Shown: positions 35,401-49,384, counted from the first letter of the stretch. The stretch: 64,000 nt of DNA from Himantopus leucocephalus (GCA_003993805.1 RSEF01000001.1:212379022-212443021), one strand, 5' to 3'. The notes: generated by a model not told the origin, from the sequence alone. Made by a program: numbers and translations.

Positions 35401-37865
35401 ATGCCCAGATACCCCTAGCTATGGGACCATAAAAATACTTTCATTAATCAGATGGTCACAGGCCTTGCTGTAGCGGGGCAGGGAGGAAATACTTGTCTCT
35501 TGATGGCCCCGTGCCTGTTGGAGGAGGAGGAAGAGCTGCAGAGGGCTCCTGTCTTGCCTATTTAGCAGCTAGGCTGGCCGGGCAGGGAGGAGAAGGGTCC
35601 TCCACTCAACAGGGCAGAACAATGTCTCCACTCCTAGGCATGGAGAGTTCAACTGTGGATCTTTGATTCAGCAGCTAATCCCTGGTGTTCCCGTGACTCC
35701 CCGTAACCACAGTGATGTCAGGGACACTGTTCAATCCTCAAACAGGGCTATTGGATTACAGCCTGAACCTTGGTACCAAGAAAAGCTGAATTTCAAGTTA
35801 TTTTCTTACTAAATGAGGTACATTCAACCAATTAGTATGGAAATCCAATGAAAGGCCAATGCCGTTGTCCAGGCTCAGCAGTTATCCAGACAATAACCTC
35901 AGTAGAACGACTGGTCTGATTGAGGCTTGGTAGCATCAGATTCTCAGTTCGGGACTGAATGTGTGGCATTGCTTTTTTCTCCATCTATGTGATGTAACAC
36001 AGCAGAGAGCTTGAGTTACTCCATCTCACAGCAGAGAAACGCAAACTCTGCTCACCAATGCAGCCCACAGCACCAGCAGAAACCCTCTGCACCAAGAAGA
36101 AAGCAAATCCTAGCTGGGCAGAAAATTCCCACCAGGCTTCCACCTCTCAGAGCTTTTTGGGCTTAGTTACACTATCTTTCATTACAACTACTAGGACAGC
36201 AAGGTTAATGCCTACTTAAGCATGTATGCTCTTACAGACACAAAATTCCTCACCTGTGTAAAATGGGCAAAGAAGTACAAAGAACAGACAAGGCTCCAAA
36301 AGCTGATGCAATCTGTTACATTTCAACAGTTTCATTCAATGAGCAAAATGGAGCCAAACACATATTGTAAATTATATTAGAATATTAGCCTGGCTAAGAT
36401 GTTTGGCTAACATCCATATTTGTGTATCAACATAGGTAATAAAATGATCAAATGGTTCTTCTGAGACCACCTTAGGCTCACACAGTCCATCTGCAGTCAC
36501 ACACCATGGATGCAGCATGCTGCCTACTAATCTATCTGGGGAAATATTTCGTTAGCTGAATTACATTTCAGGTTCGTTTGTGTAAAACGGTGTATTTAAT
36601 TAAAATATTACTCGTTTCAACTCTAGCCATAACTGGGATCATATCCAAGCTTCAGTCTTATCCAGTGTAAGCCATGTAGCAGTAATGCATTAAAATATAT
36701 AATATACACTTAACTAAACCACGCAAAGTTTCACATTAACTGCCTGGATGGAAGAACATATGCTTGCCTTTTACCATTTAACAGCTATTATATTTCTGGC
36801 ATGATGGGAAGGTCTTTCTTTACCTATGTTTAGTTCTTTACATTTCACAAAGCAAGTTGAATCTCCATTGCATTCCTTGAAAAAAAAAAGAAATAAATTA
36901 TGGAATTGTCTTCTGCAATGGCCTCATAATGCTTAAAACTGTTAAATCTTACTTTTTGCAGATAGATGCTACATAGGAAAAAGGAAATGGCGATACTGGT
37001 TTTAGCACACGTAGTCTTTTCAAAGTAAAAAAAAAAAAGGCCATCGACCTGCATCTTATTTTCCTCCAATTGTCTTAAAAGCAAGAGCAGGCAATGAAAA
37101 AAATTACCAACCTCTGAAAATCGATGGATGAGCTGCTTTATTAGAAACAGCTGAATAAATAACACCCTTATTATATTGTATCAACACAGTGTAACTGGTA
37201 GGCTTTCAGCAAAGCAGTAGACAAGCAGTTTGCTCTATGGAATTTATTATTCATCCAAGGACACCGTGTTATGATTATGAAATATTTCCATCCCTGGAGT
37301 TATCACAAATGTATGAGCTCCCAAAATTAAGGTGGTCATTTAAACACTGAAAACCATATTGCAGCATTAATTTTTAAACAGACTGCAATGGGGGAGATTT
37401 GCTTCAAAAAAATCAACGCCACTATATGCCCCAAGAGTGGTGGTGTTTTCTGCCTGTTCTCCCATGGGCTCATACTATGTGACAAGTCTAAATTTCTTCC
37501 ACCTCTGACGTTGTCTGGAGCTCAGTGATGGTACTGGGCCTTCTGGTGCTAAACCGGCAGATACTTACGTACATGATTAAACTAAGGTATGTGAGTAGTT
37601 CCAATTGCCTTCAAGTATAGGAAGTTAAGCAAGTGATTAAGTGCTTTGCTGGAGTGATGCCAGAGTGCTCAAAAGAGCACAGGATCCCATCCTTTATCCT
37701 CTATTTGGAAAGCTTCTTCTCATGTTTAATTTAATTGAAAGCAATGCTCAAATGATAACAACTTCACATTTATAGACCTCTAATTAATCTACTTAATGGC
37801 CTCATTTGTGAGCGCTTCTTTATCTCACAACATACATACCTGGTTAAAAAAACCAAAAAACAAAA

Positions 37866-37881
37866 AACACACACACACACA
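37866..37881. repeat. (AC)n microsatellite
   Basis: A run of about eight AC units lies between A-rich stretches, in the intron inside the laminin-G coding region. Confidence 0.9.
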
Positions 37882-40050
37882 AAAACCCCAAAAAGGCCTT
37901 ACCTCTGGTTCACAAACGAAAAAACATGCTTAGAAAGTTTAAGGGTAACTTGCTTGAAAGCATCCGAGTTAGGGATTCCCAAAGTGCAGTTCATGAGTCA
38001 GCTGCCATCCCTGAAGAGACCTGCTCTGCCTGCATCCCTTGAGCATAATGCCATTTGCCTGCCATAGAGCACTTTTGTGAGACCTCAGTCTGATGTTCCT
38101 CTGCTAAATGACCTTCACAAATAAAACCCTAGCGATTCCTGATCTTTTAAGAAATGCCATTTCTTCAAAATGCATACCAAATGTAATGCTTTACTTTTCT
38201 TTAAACCCTATGCTTACAGAAGCCAAGGGCCAGACCTGGGAAAAGGACGTACCCATTGCAATAGCAAATCCTGCCCTACCTAAAAGCCAAGCATGAGGCT
38301 CTGGGAAGGGAATTCCCTGTGTCACTCCCTGCTCAATGCATGGGAGAAAGTGGAGTCCTTGCATCCACACATGACCCTGGACCTCTCTCACAGGACATGT
38401 GAGGTGGAAGCTCTATCTGAAGCTCTCTACTAAGTGCCACATCAGATGGCACATCATAGCTGGCAATCCTTTCTTAGAGCTAGGAAACAAAAAAGAGCAT
38501 GACCTGGAGGATGGTCTCTGAGAATGGAGCAGAGTAGCCCCAGGTCTTGTTGCTGCTCCTTCAAGTATTCTTTTTTCCTTCCAGTATTTTTCAAAGCAAA
38601 ATGGTTCGGTGATTGTGTGAAGTGGTGATTGAAAACACGTAATTCCTACTCCACAACTAAAATCCCAACCCAGGCGACCACAATGAGGGGCTGTCTTACT
38701 CATTTTTTGTAATCACATGATTTTTTCTCTTTCGGTGGCAAAATCTCCCAGCTTCAACTGGAGAATATCCACTCAGTTGTCTACAACATGACCCGCTGGA
38801 CTCCTTAATCATGATATTTTTATACACCAAACTCTAACAATTCTCCTATAATCATTCTAACTCCATTTCAGTCTGCCTCTGTATCATCTCCTATTGATTT
38901 CAAGTGGCACCTTTCACCAGGGCCATTTTTTTTTTCCAAGCATTTTTCAAAACTACAAAATTGCAGACATTCCCTACTGATATATGCTAAGAGCAACCAC
39001 CATAAAGACTTCAAATAAGGTCTTCAAGCCTGCAGTTCTGTTTTGGATTTTTTGAACACAAAGTGTACGGAAAAATCCAAACTGTGCATTTCTACGTGTC
39101 TCAAAGCAGAGCTTAATTGTCTTGTACAAATCCGAACAACGCTGAGAGTCCCCAGTGAATGACAGACAGTACTCCTGCTCATGAAATATTTCAGTCTAAC
39201 AGCTATAAAATTATTTGTTGCCCATTAATAACTCATCTAGCCATTTTAACATTACCTAAGCATTCTGCCAAAAGAACTCTACAGATTGCAAACACAGACA
39301 CAAAAGGCTCTGTGCCATTTTTCCCACTGCTGAATTATAGGACATGGCCGAGTTACAAAAGTCAATGTCTTCATTCTGTACCTTAGAGGCTCTAGCAGAA
39401 ATACTACACATGCAGGCTCTTGGATGAGCCTAGCATTCCCTTTCCATCCAGCAGGTATTTGCTGTTTCACGGAAACCCAACAAAGGCCAACAGCAACAAA
39501 ACGCATGGAGAGCTTATCAATTAAATATTGATTGGATATCAATCTCCAGCTACCCCATGCCTCCCTCAACAAATAATCTTAATTCACAGACTGAAGAAAT
39601 CTTCACATTCAGTAGGAGACAGGTTCTAAGCAGTTGGTTTCTGGAACTAACTCGACAGCAGTGAGGGCATATCCTCTCACCACAGGCACAGACACAGGGG
39701 AAGAACAGCTATTTCAGCATGTATCGTTTTCACTATATGGTCATATAAATGGCCAAATCTTACATCTCGTGCAGATTGGCTCCTGCATGCAGATACACAT
39801 AATGTTCTTATAATGAACAGCACCCAATGGAGCATTTTCCAAGTAAAGTACCACCAACAAGCTGCTTTTTACATTGTTGTTGTTGCTGCCATTGTAGAAA
39901 TTGTTGATTTTCCCTGTTAGCATGAAAGAGATCAGACTTCATCTTCTCAATCTACAGCTGAAATGAGAACAGCATTCCCCAAACCAAGAGCCAACAGAAA
40001 ACATATAATCAAGAAAAACAACTGCGGAAAAGATAAGTTATTTTAATTAC

Positions 40051-40208
40051 CTTCAGAATTATACAGGGATTCGCTCTGGTGTACATTATAATCCCATTGC
40101 TTTGCAGGGTTCGCAGACGGAGAGCCAACTTGAATTCCTCTTTCTTGCTATTTTCAGAAACGCGGTATTTAATGTAGCTATTCCCAGCAAAGCTAAGGGA
40201 AGTGTGGC
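40051..40208 (-). CDS. FAT3: FAT3 exon: start of laminin-G domain
   Basis: This 158-nt exon (phase 1 in, phase 0 out) encodes fragment residues 674-725 after a split glycine. [18 protein letters not shown] and the strands [20 protein letters not shown] form the first beta strands of a laminin-G-like sandwich, a fold that binds other cell-surface or matrix molecules. The acceptor is tggttatttcag and the donor AAG/gtaatt. The domain continues in the exon at 32483. Confidence 0.95.
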
Positions 40209-41201
40209 CTGAAATAACCATTTTGAAAAGACACATGTTCTTTTAGTGACACATGAAATAATTCCTCAACTATCAAGTTAATTAAAGAATTTATAGAGCT
40301 AATGAGAATGTCTAGGAAGAAATAAATAGAACACAGCTTTGATGGGGAAAAAAGCTGGCACCCACTACAAAAACATATTGTATTTTGGAGGGAAATTATT
40401 TTTTTGGTGGTGGAGGAAAGCTCTTTTTCTCCGTACTTATAAAAAAGAGAGGTTTCTCCAAGTATTCAGTACTTTTAAGGTGATACACCCCTGGAGGCAT
40501 CTATGTTGCCTCACTGACAACAGAGGGTGTCAAAGATGACCATGCCTGTACATCAGGCAGTTGAGTTATGGGTGTAAAGTTAATTGTGGGCAGATGTCAG
40601 CCAAACCCTTGAAATGAGTTCACTGCAACCACTGCCCAGGACCACAGTGACAGAGCTCAGTATCTGCTGTGTTTTCACCGGGGCCATGCAGCCCTGGATT
40701 CACTGAAGGCTACAGAAAGCTCCACCTCCCCAGCCTTCCACCAGGCTCTTTGTATCCCAGGGAACAACACAGCTGCAGAGAACTAACAAATGTCCTCTAA
40801 CTTTCTTCTTGGGATGGTGTAGTGTTTTCATTAATAAAGACTGGAATTCTGGTAATCTAAATCGTAAGCAGAAGAGTTAATTATAGAGCTTTGCCTGTGG
40901 CAGGAAAACATCTGGCATAACAGTCTCTAGGAAAAGTCCTGTTTTCTCAGCAGCCTGTTTTACTGATCTGGGATTCAACCAAGTCAGTGGGAATTTTCCA
41001 GTGGAAACTGGATTCATGGTCTTCATGCAGCCCCACAGCCAAGTATTTTACAGGGCTTATAAACAGATGTGCCAACTGCCGGTGCTGAGAAGGGTTAAGC
41101 AGTACGTCTTCTGATGACTTCAGTGGCACCTCTACCCACAAACTGAGAATGAAAGCACTTTGTTGTTCAAGTATATCCCCCTTTACCGCTGTGACATGCA
41201 C
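40209..41201 (-). other. FAT3: FAT3 intron between EGF 1 and laminin-G exons
   Basis: This is a 993-bp intron with nothing recognised in it. Confidence 0.8.
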
Positions 41202-41336
41202 CTGAGCATTCGCCAAGCTTTCCCGGTGGGCACTGGCAGATGAATGGTCTCCGGTTAGCTTCATAGCCCACACACTGCATGTCTCCTGGACACGGCTTCT
41301 CCAGACAGGGATCGTTAGACCCAGGGCAGCGTTCTC
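41202..41336 (-). CDS. FAT3: FAT3 exon: EGF-like domain 1
   Basis: This 135-nt, phase 1-1 exon encodes fragment residues 629-672. It is one EGF-like domain with six spaced cysteines: [22 protein letters not shown] and GKLGEC. It has no calcium-binding DxxE signature. The acceptor is gtattgcag and the donor TCAG/gtgcat. EGF domains in FAT proteins form a spacer close to the membrane. The correct frame is not the long open frame over the same bases, which is an antisense-register shadow. Confidence 0.95.
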
Positions 41337-41397
41337 CTGCAATACGTTAAAATACTGTCAGGGATGCAGTGTAAAGCATGATCTTCGACAATATGAG

Positions 41398-41450
41398 AGT
41401 AATGAAAGGCAATTATTGATCTCACACTTCAGCACAAGCAAAGAATAGCT
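41398..41450 (+). repeat. Local intronic duplicate, copy A
   Basis: This segment shares agtaatgaaagg, then ctcacacttcagc, acaagc and aagaa with 43088-43143, in the same orientation and with a small gap. Copies are 1.69 kb apart in the same intron. It may be an old local duplication or an unrecognised dispersed repeat. Confidence 0.6.
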
Positions 41451-42457
41451 TAATAATGATAACAAAAAAAAAATCCCACACTCTTCACAGAAAAGACATC
41501 CTTTGGACAATTATGTAGCAAAACTGTTATGGTTCTTCAAAGGCTGTCCTAAAACCCAGGGCAATGAATTATAAAAAACAACCACTATGAGCAGTAACTG
41601 GTTTATAAGTGGTGTTGTGACTCTCAGGCCAGTCACCTTCCCACAAAGCCTCCTGCGCAGGGGATTTAGAGACAGGAGAAAAATGATTTGAAGCTACGCA
41701 CTCCTTTTGCCCCAGTGCACCCATGAGAAGCAAATTTAAGGAGGTTGAGTTCCTAGGAGACAAAATAAGAAAAAGCCATTCCTGCGCTACGGGATGACAG
41801 CTGGACTTTTCTTCTTCCTACTGCACAGGACAGGCTGCCAGCCTGATCGTACGGCATAGGCAGACTTTCCCTGTCCCCATGTTCCTGCTGACATTTCTGA
41901 GATCTCACATCCTATCGTGCACCTGGCCCAGGCTGCCAAAACCTATCCTCCTTTCTTCTGGTTGCGACTACGCAAGTCCTGTTGCCTCTGGAACTGCAGA
42001 TGTCCAGGAAAAAAAAAGAAAAAAAAAGTGGTTTACTTGGTCTGGACAGTAGGAACTCAAAGTGAAGAGATTTTGAAAATCAAAAATAAGTCGACTGTAT
42101 TTCTTGACATTGCCAAATTGAAGAGAGAAGCAGCTTAATATTCTAAATAGCCAGTTGCAATTTATAATTATAAATAGGGCCAAAAAAGATCATGTCCTTT
42201 TGTATTTGAGGAAGAGCATAATTTGGATAAAATTCTTTTGAATGCTAGTGGCAACTCTTTCCTAAAAATCTTAGATTCGTACGGAATCTAATCTTGCCCA
42301 CAAATAGGTGAATTCAGAACTACTACTAACTTCATAAGGGAAGTAATCTGAAGGAACAGGTGAATACTGAGTTTTAAATTTGCTTAAAATAATTGTGTGA
42401 CGCAATTACATTAAGGTTCTTCAAAAGCTCTTAAATTCTTAACATCTAGCAGGTTGA

Positions 42458-42487
42458 GCTTTAAAGTAAGGCAGCTTACTTTAAAGC
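42458..42487. repeat. Perfect 13-bp inverted repeat in an intron
   Basis: The arms gctttaaagtaag and cttactttaaagc flank a 4-nt loop, gcag. It lies in the 8-kb intron upstream of the EGF 1 exon. No element boundary was found around it. Confidence 0.9.
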
Positions 42488-43087
42488 CGGTCAGTGTCAA
42501 AGGAACTTCTTGCATTCCATGGGGTTTGACTAAAACTCCTATATAACTTCTACAAGTATCTAATAAATCTGGTTTGATTGCCCCAACCTTAAAAGATTTG
42601 CAAACACTGCCTACAATAATGCAAACCATGATACAACTATTGCTGCTTGACGTATGAATTCTCAGGAATACACGACTTCCACAACAGTTAGCCTTTTCAG
42701 AGGCGGAAGGCAGAAAGGTCAGCTTCTACCTTTGGACATCTGTATGTGGCTGCTATGAAAGTAGCGTTTAAGTGCAGGAAAAAAGGCACTCCTGCCGCTG
42801 CTTCTGGTGATTTGCAGCCAGAGCTTGAACAGAGGGAGAGCTGGTTGCTGGGAACTGACAGGTGTCTCTTGTTTTGCTCATCAAATTCATTTACTTAATA
42901 CATGCAGGTGATGATTTGAACAATAAAAAGTCAGCACCTTCCTACCCATCACTTTCTGAATAGTGGCAGTTCTTGTTTAGTGCAGGACCCTTATCATATT
43001 CAAAAACTACTTTATTTTTTGAGCTTATTTATTTTATTTACAATTTATAAAGGGAGAAATCAACCTGTCAAACAGTATATCTCTGAA

Positions 43088-43143
43088 AGTAATGAAAGGA
43101 AGAATCTTATTGCTCTCACACTTCAGCGCAAGCCAAGAAGGGC
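43088..43143 (+). repeat. Local intronic duplicate, copy B
   Basis: This is the partner of the segment at 41398-41450, holding agtaatgaaagg, tctcacacttcagcgcaagc and caagaag. Similarity fades on both sides, so the shared length is only about 55 bp. Confidence 0.6.
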
Positions 43144-46100
43144 TCACAGTAAGCATAGCTGAAACTACCTGGCAATGTAAGTACTTTCTGGAAAAAGAAA
43201 AATTACTACTGTGGGTTTCAAAGTGGACATGGGCTGACTACAAATATGGCAATGACTGTAAATGTCTTGCTTGATGTACAGCACAGTCAATTTAATCTTT
43301 AACATCCTCCCCTTCTTTGTCAAACATTTGTTTGAGAGGTCTATGCAGTAAACGATTTACAGTACTGCCTGTAGCACTGTTAGAAAATGATGCATGGCAA
43401 TCTTTAATAATCAGTTTAGCAGGTAACATTAACAGGAATAACAGCTGCAATATACAGTCACACTTTAAGTCTTATGGAATCAAGAAACAAATGTTATTTA
43501 ATAGGGTTCTGCACTGCAGAACTATATTCTATTTAAGGTAAGGTCTGCAGAATTTAACAGAGAATACGCTTTCTATAGCTTTTTTTAAAAAAGAAAAAAA
43601 ACACAACCCTTATTTTTTTGAATTCAATGGCAAGTAATAATTATTTCTGAAATTATAACAGGTGGTTAAATATCCTACAGGCTGCCTTGTATTTTCTACT
43701 TGGTTCTTTCAGCTATTTTAATTCATTCTTACGTGACAAATACACAGCATTGTGCTGTACGCAGAGTACATCTCTTCTCTGTACACACTTAAACCTTTTG
43801 TGAGGCTGTAATTCAAGTGAGCCTCTGCGTAGCTGACAGACAAGTCATCTGGACAAAAGCCCCACAGCTCATCAGTGCGCAGCAGAAGGGGGCACTGAGA
43901 TTTCCAAATGTGGTTCTGCAAATTTTCGCATCCCCTAACCTATGACTGTATCTTTGACATGAAGCAATAAAGCAATAGCTTACTTTGTTACCCATCTCTG
44001 CCAGTTTTTTTAGCTGATTCAAACTCTGATTTGTACTTCAGAGCCATCCTTCCACAGTCAAAAAATAGATGGAAAGGATCTAACATATTTAGTGCAACTG
44101 TGGAGATACACTAAAGAACTGCTTATCCCGGCAAGCCAAGAATAGTTCTTCTGGTAAACTACAAGCAAATGAACTTTTTATTCATCCTGCTGCAGCAGGA
44201 TTTCATAGCTGTCACAAAATTTTTAAAATATTCAGACTTGGGAGAAGCACTGCTTTATGCCTGTCTGTATGGTTATAAGTACATAAGCTACAAATCTGCA
44301 TTATTGCGTGGCCCCGGCTAACACGCATTTTCAGGCTGATTTCACAACTATGCGGAGCGAAATTGTGAAATTGTTCAAGGTTACGTTGTCCACATCAAAG
44401 ATTTACAGCCTGAGTTTAAATAAAATTATTCTGATGTTGCATTTCCACTCCAAAGAGCAGTCTATTTACCATCCAATAAGAGATTCAAGAAATATGGATT
44501 TGAATTGATCTTTTTCTTTTCTGTAGGCAAGTCCAGACAATCCACAGCATTCCCTTGAAACTCACATTAGTATTAATAAAGCTGTTCTCTACCAGGTAGC
44601 AGCGAGACACATGAGCTAGCATTAACCAGTGCATGGCAGGAAAAGGTGGAATAGACCCACTTGATTTTGACAGACTATCGTCGGTTTAATTCTCTAAAAG
44701 AAGGTAAAAGTATTACAATCTACCTACTAGTATACTGAGGAAGAAAACACTCTTCCATTGCAAAATGGGACATTTATTTAACTCCTGTCCCTCCAAAGAA
44801 GGATCGTTTCCAGGAATGTAAATATATTTTGAAAATAGAGTGCTTCAGTAATTTTAACTTAAGCCTTGTGATATTTTTCTGTAAGCCCATTCTCCTGAAT
44901 CTGTATGAATATTAAACAAGGGTCTGTTTCTCTTGCTTGCAGAAGAAAGCTTGAAAGGTGACTCCTGAAGGCCAGAGTCCCAGAAAGCACGTAAAGCAAA
45001 CTCTAGACTATTACTTTTAAACAATCTAATAATTAGTTTAGTGGGGAGGGAAGATGGTCAACTTATGAGATGCAATTTGTTTTTAATTTTGGAGCAGGGT
45101 GACCAGGTATTGTAAGCAATGATTACTGTATACATATCAGTGTAGATACCACAAACTTGTTTCTGCACAAGTCAGCCATGGGTTTCAGTTAGTTCAAGTG
45201 CCCCTGAACGCTTTGTGTCACACGGTATGTCCCAGCGAATCAGATTCTCTCCCAGTTTTAGAAGAACTGAGACATTTGACCTCTTCCATCCACTCCTTGA
45301 TCACAGCTTCCCTTAAGACCCCTTAAGTGATAGATAGCACTTCCCACTCGCCCCGATTCTCCAGTCATGCCCCCACTTGATGCTTCAGCTCTCCCACATT
45401 TTATATGACATTGTGCACTCTCAGCATTGGCCTTAAAATGGGGGATATTTGCAGGGAGAAATATCTCTCCTTACACAAGTGCAATGTTAAAAGGACTGCA
45501 GCCAAATCAAATCTATCAAATCCATCTGCAGTTCTTTGTTCCCAAGCACAGACAGGACACCTGCTTCTTCGATCTCCTGGCCACCTTGCCAGGACGACTC
45601 AAGGCTCATTAGTATGTGTGTGCTTCCTGAAATTGGGAAAAGCGGTGTTGTACATGTAGGAATTGGGTTCCTGATGCCCAATCCTGCAAAACACCCACGA
45701 TTCTTTAAGAGGCAGCGTGCGCTCTGTGGAGCTGAGGACACAAACCACCTCTGAAGATTAGGTCCTGTATTAATAGCAGATCATCACAGTCTATGATTTC
45801 CTTTTGTCAGAACATTCACAAAACGCTAGAAGTGGCTTCATAAAGTCTGAATTGCCTGGTTTCAGGAGAAAGCAGTCCAAGACTGCTATTCACTTGATTA
45901 AATAATGTGGATGTGAGTGTCTGCACTTTTGTTGAACAGTTCTGGGTGTATTAGAAAAATTCTTTCAAACTATTAAGCCAGAACCATATTAAACACTCCA
46001 AATGGAATTCATCTCATCTAACTTTAGGGCATGATTCATCCGACTGATTTTAGACATCTAGGGAGAGATGTATCACATCATTAAAAATACCTCATTCTTC

Positions 46101-49077
46101 CCACTGTCTGCAAATGGGGCCTGGAGTGACCAGCTCAGATGTAGATATATACCCACATTTGTCAAGATGGTTTCAATCCAGCCCTCTCCCATAAACATGT
46201 TAATGTAACCTCACGTTTGTAAGATTATAATGCAGAACAACTCTATAGCAAAGTAGTCCCCACAAAACCAGCTTCATCCCTGCATCTTTGTCTCACCACG
46301 AAAGAATTGCTTTGCATCATGAAAAAATAAAGATACGGAATAGATTTTTGCTTCTGAAGTATGAGAATGTCATGAGAACTATTTTACAGGAATATATTTA
46401 TCCCGGTCCTCCTATCTTTATTTCCCACAAGCACTGACAGATGTTTGCATACCTCACGTCACGTGCTGGGAGGTTGGCAATTGCGCAGCCCCTACAGCCA
46501 CGCTGAGACAAACCCCAGTTTGTTACAATATTTTTCAGACAAACACAAGCAGATGAGCCAGAAATCTAAGGAGGCAGTCTGTTATTGGAAAACCCTTTAG
46601 TTCAATTTTATTGATTTTAAAGGCTTAGATTGATGCACCTGAACTTACGAACTTATCCTTCCAGAGCTGAGCTGCTGAACCTCCAAAGTTCACCCATTGC
46701 CTGCTTTACAGTCTCCCCGCGTTTTCATGTTAGATAACTCCGTTTGCTCACAAAGGTAATCTAGGTAAGTTATGCACAGCTGGCATGCATAAATTGTGCA
46801 TATCTGTGACATCTGCCAGTGGGAAAAACACTCCAAGTATGATACATATTTCAAGAACGAGTGAATTAGTTCAAACTCAAGCTTTCTGGGTCATAATTGA
46901 ATCAGATCTCTGGAAACATATGCAATATTTTAATGGCTTTGTCATAATTCAAGCTATTAATATAAAACTGGATCATGAAACTATCCTAGTAACAAAGGAA
47001 GTATAATACTTTTATTATACTGATAATATCTTGCTAATAGTCTCTTGTTAAACAAGCCAAAATAAATTTATTGTAGTATTTTGTGCGCTTTTTCCTGCCT
47101 CGCTGCATTTATGTGCATGTACAAGAACTACTGATCAAAGAAGTATTTGCATTTTTCTACCTCTTTTACTGGGCCTAGTCTTTAGCCTTCATGAAAGCAA
47201 AACTATACATACATTCTCTAATTAATGTACCCTCAGAATTCTGTGTTACCTCCTATGTGATAAGGCACAGTGTGTTTCTGTGTATTTACCTAAATACCAA
47301 GACATTTCTTGTGGCTCCTTTAATTAAAAACAGTAGAAGAGGCTGAAGCATTAACTAATGTGGAGAAAAGCAAAGCATGGATTATTTCACTTCCCGCCAA
47401 GATCTCTTATCCCTGTGCCAGTAAGAGGCACCAAGGCTGTCACCTCTCTGGTAGCTACACTTAAATCAGCAGCTCTGGACGCTTCTGTTACAGGTTGGAT
47501 GGTGGACTGGACATGCCCAACCCCACCCCAAGGCTTTGTTGGTCACCCATGGGAAATCAGCGCACAGTGGCTCGAACGGGAGCTGCGGGAACCCAGCCGG
47601 TGTTCCAGCGGGACCAGGACAAGCTGCCTGTTGCGACTGTTCCCGTACAGCAGCCTTCGAGGCCACGATAAATGGTCCACAGGCTATGGACCACAGCCGG
47701 TCTGCAGAACCACACCGCCTTTCCGGCAGCCTGCCGTACATTTTTAGGATTGACTGGTACATGACAGAAAAATTTGGAAATTGCTATCCCAGCTGAATTA
47801 CTGTGCTTTCAGTGCAAACTTGCTGTGCGGGGCGGGAAAGGGAGAGAGCTGCTGGATGAGAACTGTATTGCATTGCAAAGTCCCTTTTTTTGGAGCTAAG
47901 CTTAGGGATTATGAGGCAGATCCACTTACTATTAGTATCTGAAGGGAATAATACATCATTATTGACTTTAATAAGTAGTGAAATGAAATTATAAACAGTG
48001 AAAATTTTGGCTGCCAGAAAAGCAATTTCTGACAGCGAGGGCTATCACTATCCCCACGGAGATGAGGATTTGTGATTTCTTGGTACGAAAATGAGACAAA
48101 GCTATGGCTTAGAGAATATAAAAGTGTTTTGCAGACAGTACTCCTGCACTGGCTCCTGGACTCGCCTGGAGGATATTGCAGCATTGTCCCTTTTAAACCT
48201 GTGAAAATCCTTTATTTCAGAGCCTTTCATGTGTAACAGAACGCCAACTATTGTTATAATAGATACATCTGTTTGAAACTTATAACGCTATTACTTAAAA
48301 ATTGACCAGAGTCTGCTCTTGAACGTACAAGGAAATACATCAGATACATTATTCTGATATTTTTACAGAACTGAACTTCTATGGCATTATTATTCACGTG
48401 CCGCAGGAGACAATGACTTCTGGTTAAGTTTTATGCAATTTATGCCTATTTTCATCCCCACTGAAGTCGACGGCAAGACACGAAGTCCTGCTGACTGGTG
48501 CAGAAACAAAGGTTGGTTACTGCGAGACACGGCTGCTGAATTCTTGTACCGCTCTGTGTGCGTGTATGTGTGCATGTGTGCTTAAGACGAGGGAGACTTA
48601 GATGTATTGATTTTACAGCAGCTTTTTTCTCCGCTCTTAAATGAAGTGGAATGAGGAGCAAATAGCCTGGCAAACAAAAGAAACAGAACTATTATTATAA
48701 CTGCCAGAGGTTTTATACTCCAAGTGCAGAATCCTAAGGAAGATTGGCTCTCAAGCCTATTTGTCATATATGCCCATGTGAAATCTCTGCCAAAATGTGG
48801 AACAGCCTGAAACCCGGCCAAAAGCCCACCCTGTCACCTACTGTAGCGTTAAAGGTCAGGAATAGTGCTTGCTTGCAGTTACTTAATAAAATACTTCACT
48901 GGTTTCCATGCCTCTCTGCAAAAACGGGACTGGAAAAGGCCTTTCCACCCGCACTGCTTAGGTCAGGGGTCCTTCTGCTTGGAGACTGATGGTGCATCGC
49001 TGCAGACCAGGCTGTTCTGCTACGGTCACACTGTGGGTTTATTCCAGTGGTGGCAGCGAGGGGGTGGAAAACCACAT

Positions 49078-49123
49078 CCCTCCCTCTCCTCTCCCTTCCT
49101 CTCCCCTTCCTTCCCCTCCTCTG
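49078..49123. repeat. Pyrimidine-rich low-complexity tract
   Basis: The plus strand is almost pure C and T for about 45 bp. On the sense strand of FAT3 it is a purine run of GGA and GAA units about 260 nt past the donor of the large cadherin exon. Confidence 0.85.
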
Positions 49124-49384
49124 GAAGTTGGTTGATGGCTCTGATTATGGAGCCTCCAGGAAAGCGGTCTTTGTCGTAAAAGGCCAAAGTTCATCAACTT
49201 CCATTTACATCAGTAAACACGAACAATTCTTCCTGAGCCTGAGAAATCAATTCCCACAATACATCAGCCAGTCGTGCTTTAACAGACTGAATTGAAATGC
49301 CCCTTCTAATCTGCATCAGAGGAATAAAAACGATCCTATCGCATAATGTGTAGAGATGGGAGGGGAAGAGGGAGTGGTACTCAC

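Larger units (their letters stand above)
32484..40050 (-). other. FAT3: FAT3 intron, 7.57 kb, inside the laminin-G domain
   Basis: It holds an antisense MIR (35258-35400) and an AC microsatellite (37866-37881). The flanking exons join in phase 0 with no missing sequence. No other feature is supported. Confidence 0.75.
41337..49384 (-). other. FAT3: FAT3 intron, 8.05 kb, upstream of EGF 1
   Basis: It contains the local duplicate pair (41398-41450 and 43088-43143), the 13-bp inverted repeat at 42458-42487, and a GC-rich island at about 47480-47740. It also contains a TG-rich stretch at 48553-48582 and the pyrimidine tract at 49078-49123. No exon or gene was recognised. Confidence 0.75.

Noticed and set aside
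36250..36285. Possible third MIR (cctcacctgtgtaaaatggg)
   Set aside because: Only one short MIR-like phrase is present, without the neighbouring core phrases.
47358..47747. 129-codon plus-strand open frame
   Set aside because: It looks open because the local GC content is high. No family resemblance was found.
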